Assembly (NCBI GenBank): GCA_945868805.1
Contig: CAMBMO010000004.1
Coordinates: 1 to 64,000, forward strand
Origin: Singulisphaera sp. GP187
GTDB taxonomy: Bacteria; Planctomycetota; Phycisphaerae; Phycisphaerales; SM1A02
Direction: 5' to 3'
DNA: 64,000 bases
Shown here one piece after another: positions 63,066 through 64,000 of this stretch (within the stretch, counting starts at the first letter, position 1; each line of letters starts with the position of its first letter). The notes under the pieces were generated by a model, which worked only from the letters and a program-made list of their open reading frames with translations, was not told where the DNA came from and made no database searches. Position numbers and translations under genes: made by a program.

Positions 63066-64000
63066 TGTTTGCTTCGCAGAAAGACCTTCGCGCACCGTTC
63101 GTCAGAGTCCGCGCTTTCGGAGCAATCCTGGCGCTCGCCTGTTCCGTGTCGACGATGGCGGCCCCCCAAGTCCTGACAGCCGCCCCAAGATCTGACGAGT
63201 CCAGATACGCCATCGCAATTGAAGCGCAGAATAAGTATGACGAGGCGGCAGGATTGGTTGTCGCGGATCCGGCAAGAGCACGCGAGCTCTTCAGCGACTC
63301 CGCGGCAAAGTTTCAGAAGATCGTCGACGATGGGGTATCGAATGGAGAACTCTTTTTCAATTTCGGAAATGCGCTTGTTCAATCTGGATCAACTGCGAGA
63401 GGGATCGGTGCATATCTCAACGCGGATCGAATTCTCCCTGGTGACTCTCGCATCGCGACGAATCTGGCTCATGCACGGTCGCTCCTTCCCGCCCAGAGGC
63501 GAATGACGACAACGATTTCTCCCGTCGATCACATTGCCACATACTGGAAGTCGTTTGGCCAACCCGTCCGAGTTTCGAGCGCTCTGGCCGCATGGTTTGG
63601 GTTGTGGGCGATCATCGCGATCGCGGTCATGGTCGGCTGGCAATCCACCACGCGTCTTCGCCTTTGGCGCGGATCGATGGCGGTCGCCTCTGTTGTATGC
63701 CTCGGTCTCACCGCCACGATTGTGGTCGACGCCATTCGATATCGCATCGACCCACCGGGCATTCTTGTGAGTGATCAAGTGATCGTGCGCAAAGGCAACG
63801 GAGACGGATTCGCCGCGTCGTTTACTGAACCGCTCCCCATCGGCGAGGAATTCACGATGATCGAGTCGCGCCCGGGTTGGTACAGAATTCAGCTTGCCGA
63901 CGGCCAATCGGGCTGGGTGAAGCACGCCGACGCAATTGTCGTAGGAAGGGTCGTAGGAAGGGTCGTAGGAAGCCTCATCGAAGGCGCGACGCCCCCAACG
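63062..64000 (+). CDS. batE: BatE-like TPR/SH3 protein, C-terminus cut by window edge
   Basis: The frame opens at ATG 63062, overlapping the batD stop by 4 bp, and runs to the end of the window with no stop (at least 313 residues). A signal peptide (about 1-33, ending MAA) is followed by a short TPR region (about 50-140, ELFFNFGNALVQSGS). Two membrane helices (about 181-198 and 203-224) follow, and an SH3b domain (about 236-296) with IVRKGNGDGF and GWYRIQLADGQSGWVKHAD. This TPR plus two helices plus SH3 layout is the BatE plan. The last visible stretch is a 12-bp repeat encoding VVGR units. The true stop lies outside the window. Confidence 0.88.
   Translation, partial: MMFASQKDLRAPFVRVRAFGAILALACSVSTMAAPQVLTAAPRSDESRYAIAIEAQNKYDEAAGLVVADPARARELFSDSAAKFQKIVDDGVSNGELFFNFGNALVQSGSTARGIGAYLNADRILPGDSRIATNLAHARSLLPAQRRMTTTISPVDHIATYWKSFGQPVRVSSALAAWFGLWAIIAIAVMVGWQSTTRLRLWRGSMAVASVVCLGLTATIVVDAIRYRIDPPGILVSDQVIVRKGNGDGFAASFTEPLPIGEEFTMIESRPGWYRIQLADGQSGWVKHADAIVVGRVVGRVVGSLIEGATPPT
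63938..63973. repeat. In-frame 12-bp tandem repeat, three copies
   Basis: gtcgtaggaagg at 63938, again at 63950, and with a final-base change at 63962. It encodes VVGR repeats just after the SH3 domain of the BatE-like protein. Confidence 0.93.

Noticed and set aside
1-64000. Search for CRISPR arrays, transposases, phage genes, rRNA and toxin-antitoxin pairs
   Set aside because: No repeat-spacer pattern, no transposase or integrase motif, no ribosomal RNA and no recognisable toxin or antitoxin was found; the only tandem repeats are short in-frame ones.

Overview
The window looks like chromosome from a Gram-negative planctomycete, most likely of the Phycisphaerae. This is inferred from the gene families, not from a database search. 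The clues are a pseudopilin whose processing site is Ala-Phe-Thr rather than Gly-Phe-Thr, large exported proteins with dockerin-like and DxDxDGIPD-type repeats, a Cys-rich CC...CC...W...C module, a protein resembling the zincin-type families common in planctomycetes, and an lpxB gene for lipid A. The DNA is moderately GC-rich and gene-dense. I see no insertion sequence, prophage, CRISPR array or rRNA. The character is core housekeeping plus one block of large secreted proteins.

Layout. 1-6977 (minus): type IV pilus / type II secretion cluster, in transcription order GspE/PilB ATPase, PilT, second GspE/PilB ATPase, PilC/GspF, and a pseudopilin cut by the window edge. 7128-9557 (plus): gnd-zwf, oxidative pentose phosphate pathway. 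9589-13878 (minus): tyrS, a conserved hypothetical, a lipoprotein and an RDD membrane protein, tightly packed. 14123-25112 (plus): rplK-rplA-rplJ-rplL, an intrinsic terminator, then rpoB-rpoC, followed by two YkgJ-type cysteine-cluster proteins and a hypothetical (to 27217). 27306-33512 (minus): lpxB, then a complete livKHMGF branched-chain amino acid ABC transporter whose LivG ATPase carries an unusual membrane-spanning insertion. 33585-35387: aspS. 35463-37915 (minus): an exported hypothetical protein and trxB. 38030-40502: ald and purD.

40688-49133 (plus): three consecutive large, probably exported proteins: a subtilase-like protein with Glu at the catalytic Asp position, a metzincin-type metalloprotease with calcium-binding and dockerin-like repeats, and a zincin-like protein whose HExxH has decayed. 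Intrinsic terminators follow the first and third. 49292-53563: pgeF-like gene, tRNA-Ser(GCT), dedA, sucC without sucD, a HAD phosphatase and a hypothetical. 53590-54920 (minus): a small basic orphan protein and a beta-hydroxyacid dehydrogenase. 54988-64000 (plus): a MoxR/Bat operon (moxR, DUF58, a DUF4381-like protein, batA, batB, batC, batD, batE), with batE cut by the window edge.

Many genes overlap by 4 bp (ATGA/GTGA), which points to translational coupling. A recurring TGCTAYNCT element (extended -10 type) lies upstream of the pilus cluster, rplK, rpoB, the subtilase and tRNA-Ser. The most unusual single feature is the LivG-type ATPase with a two-helix membrane insertion between Walker A and the Q-loop.
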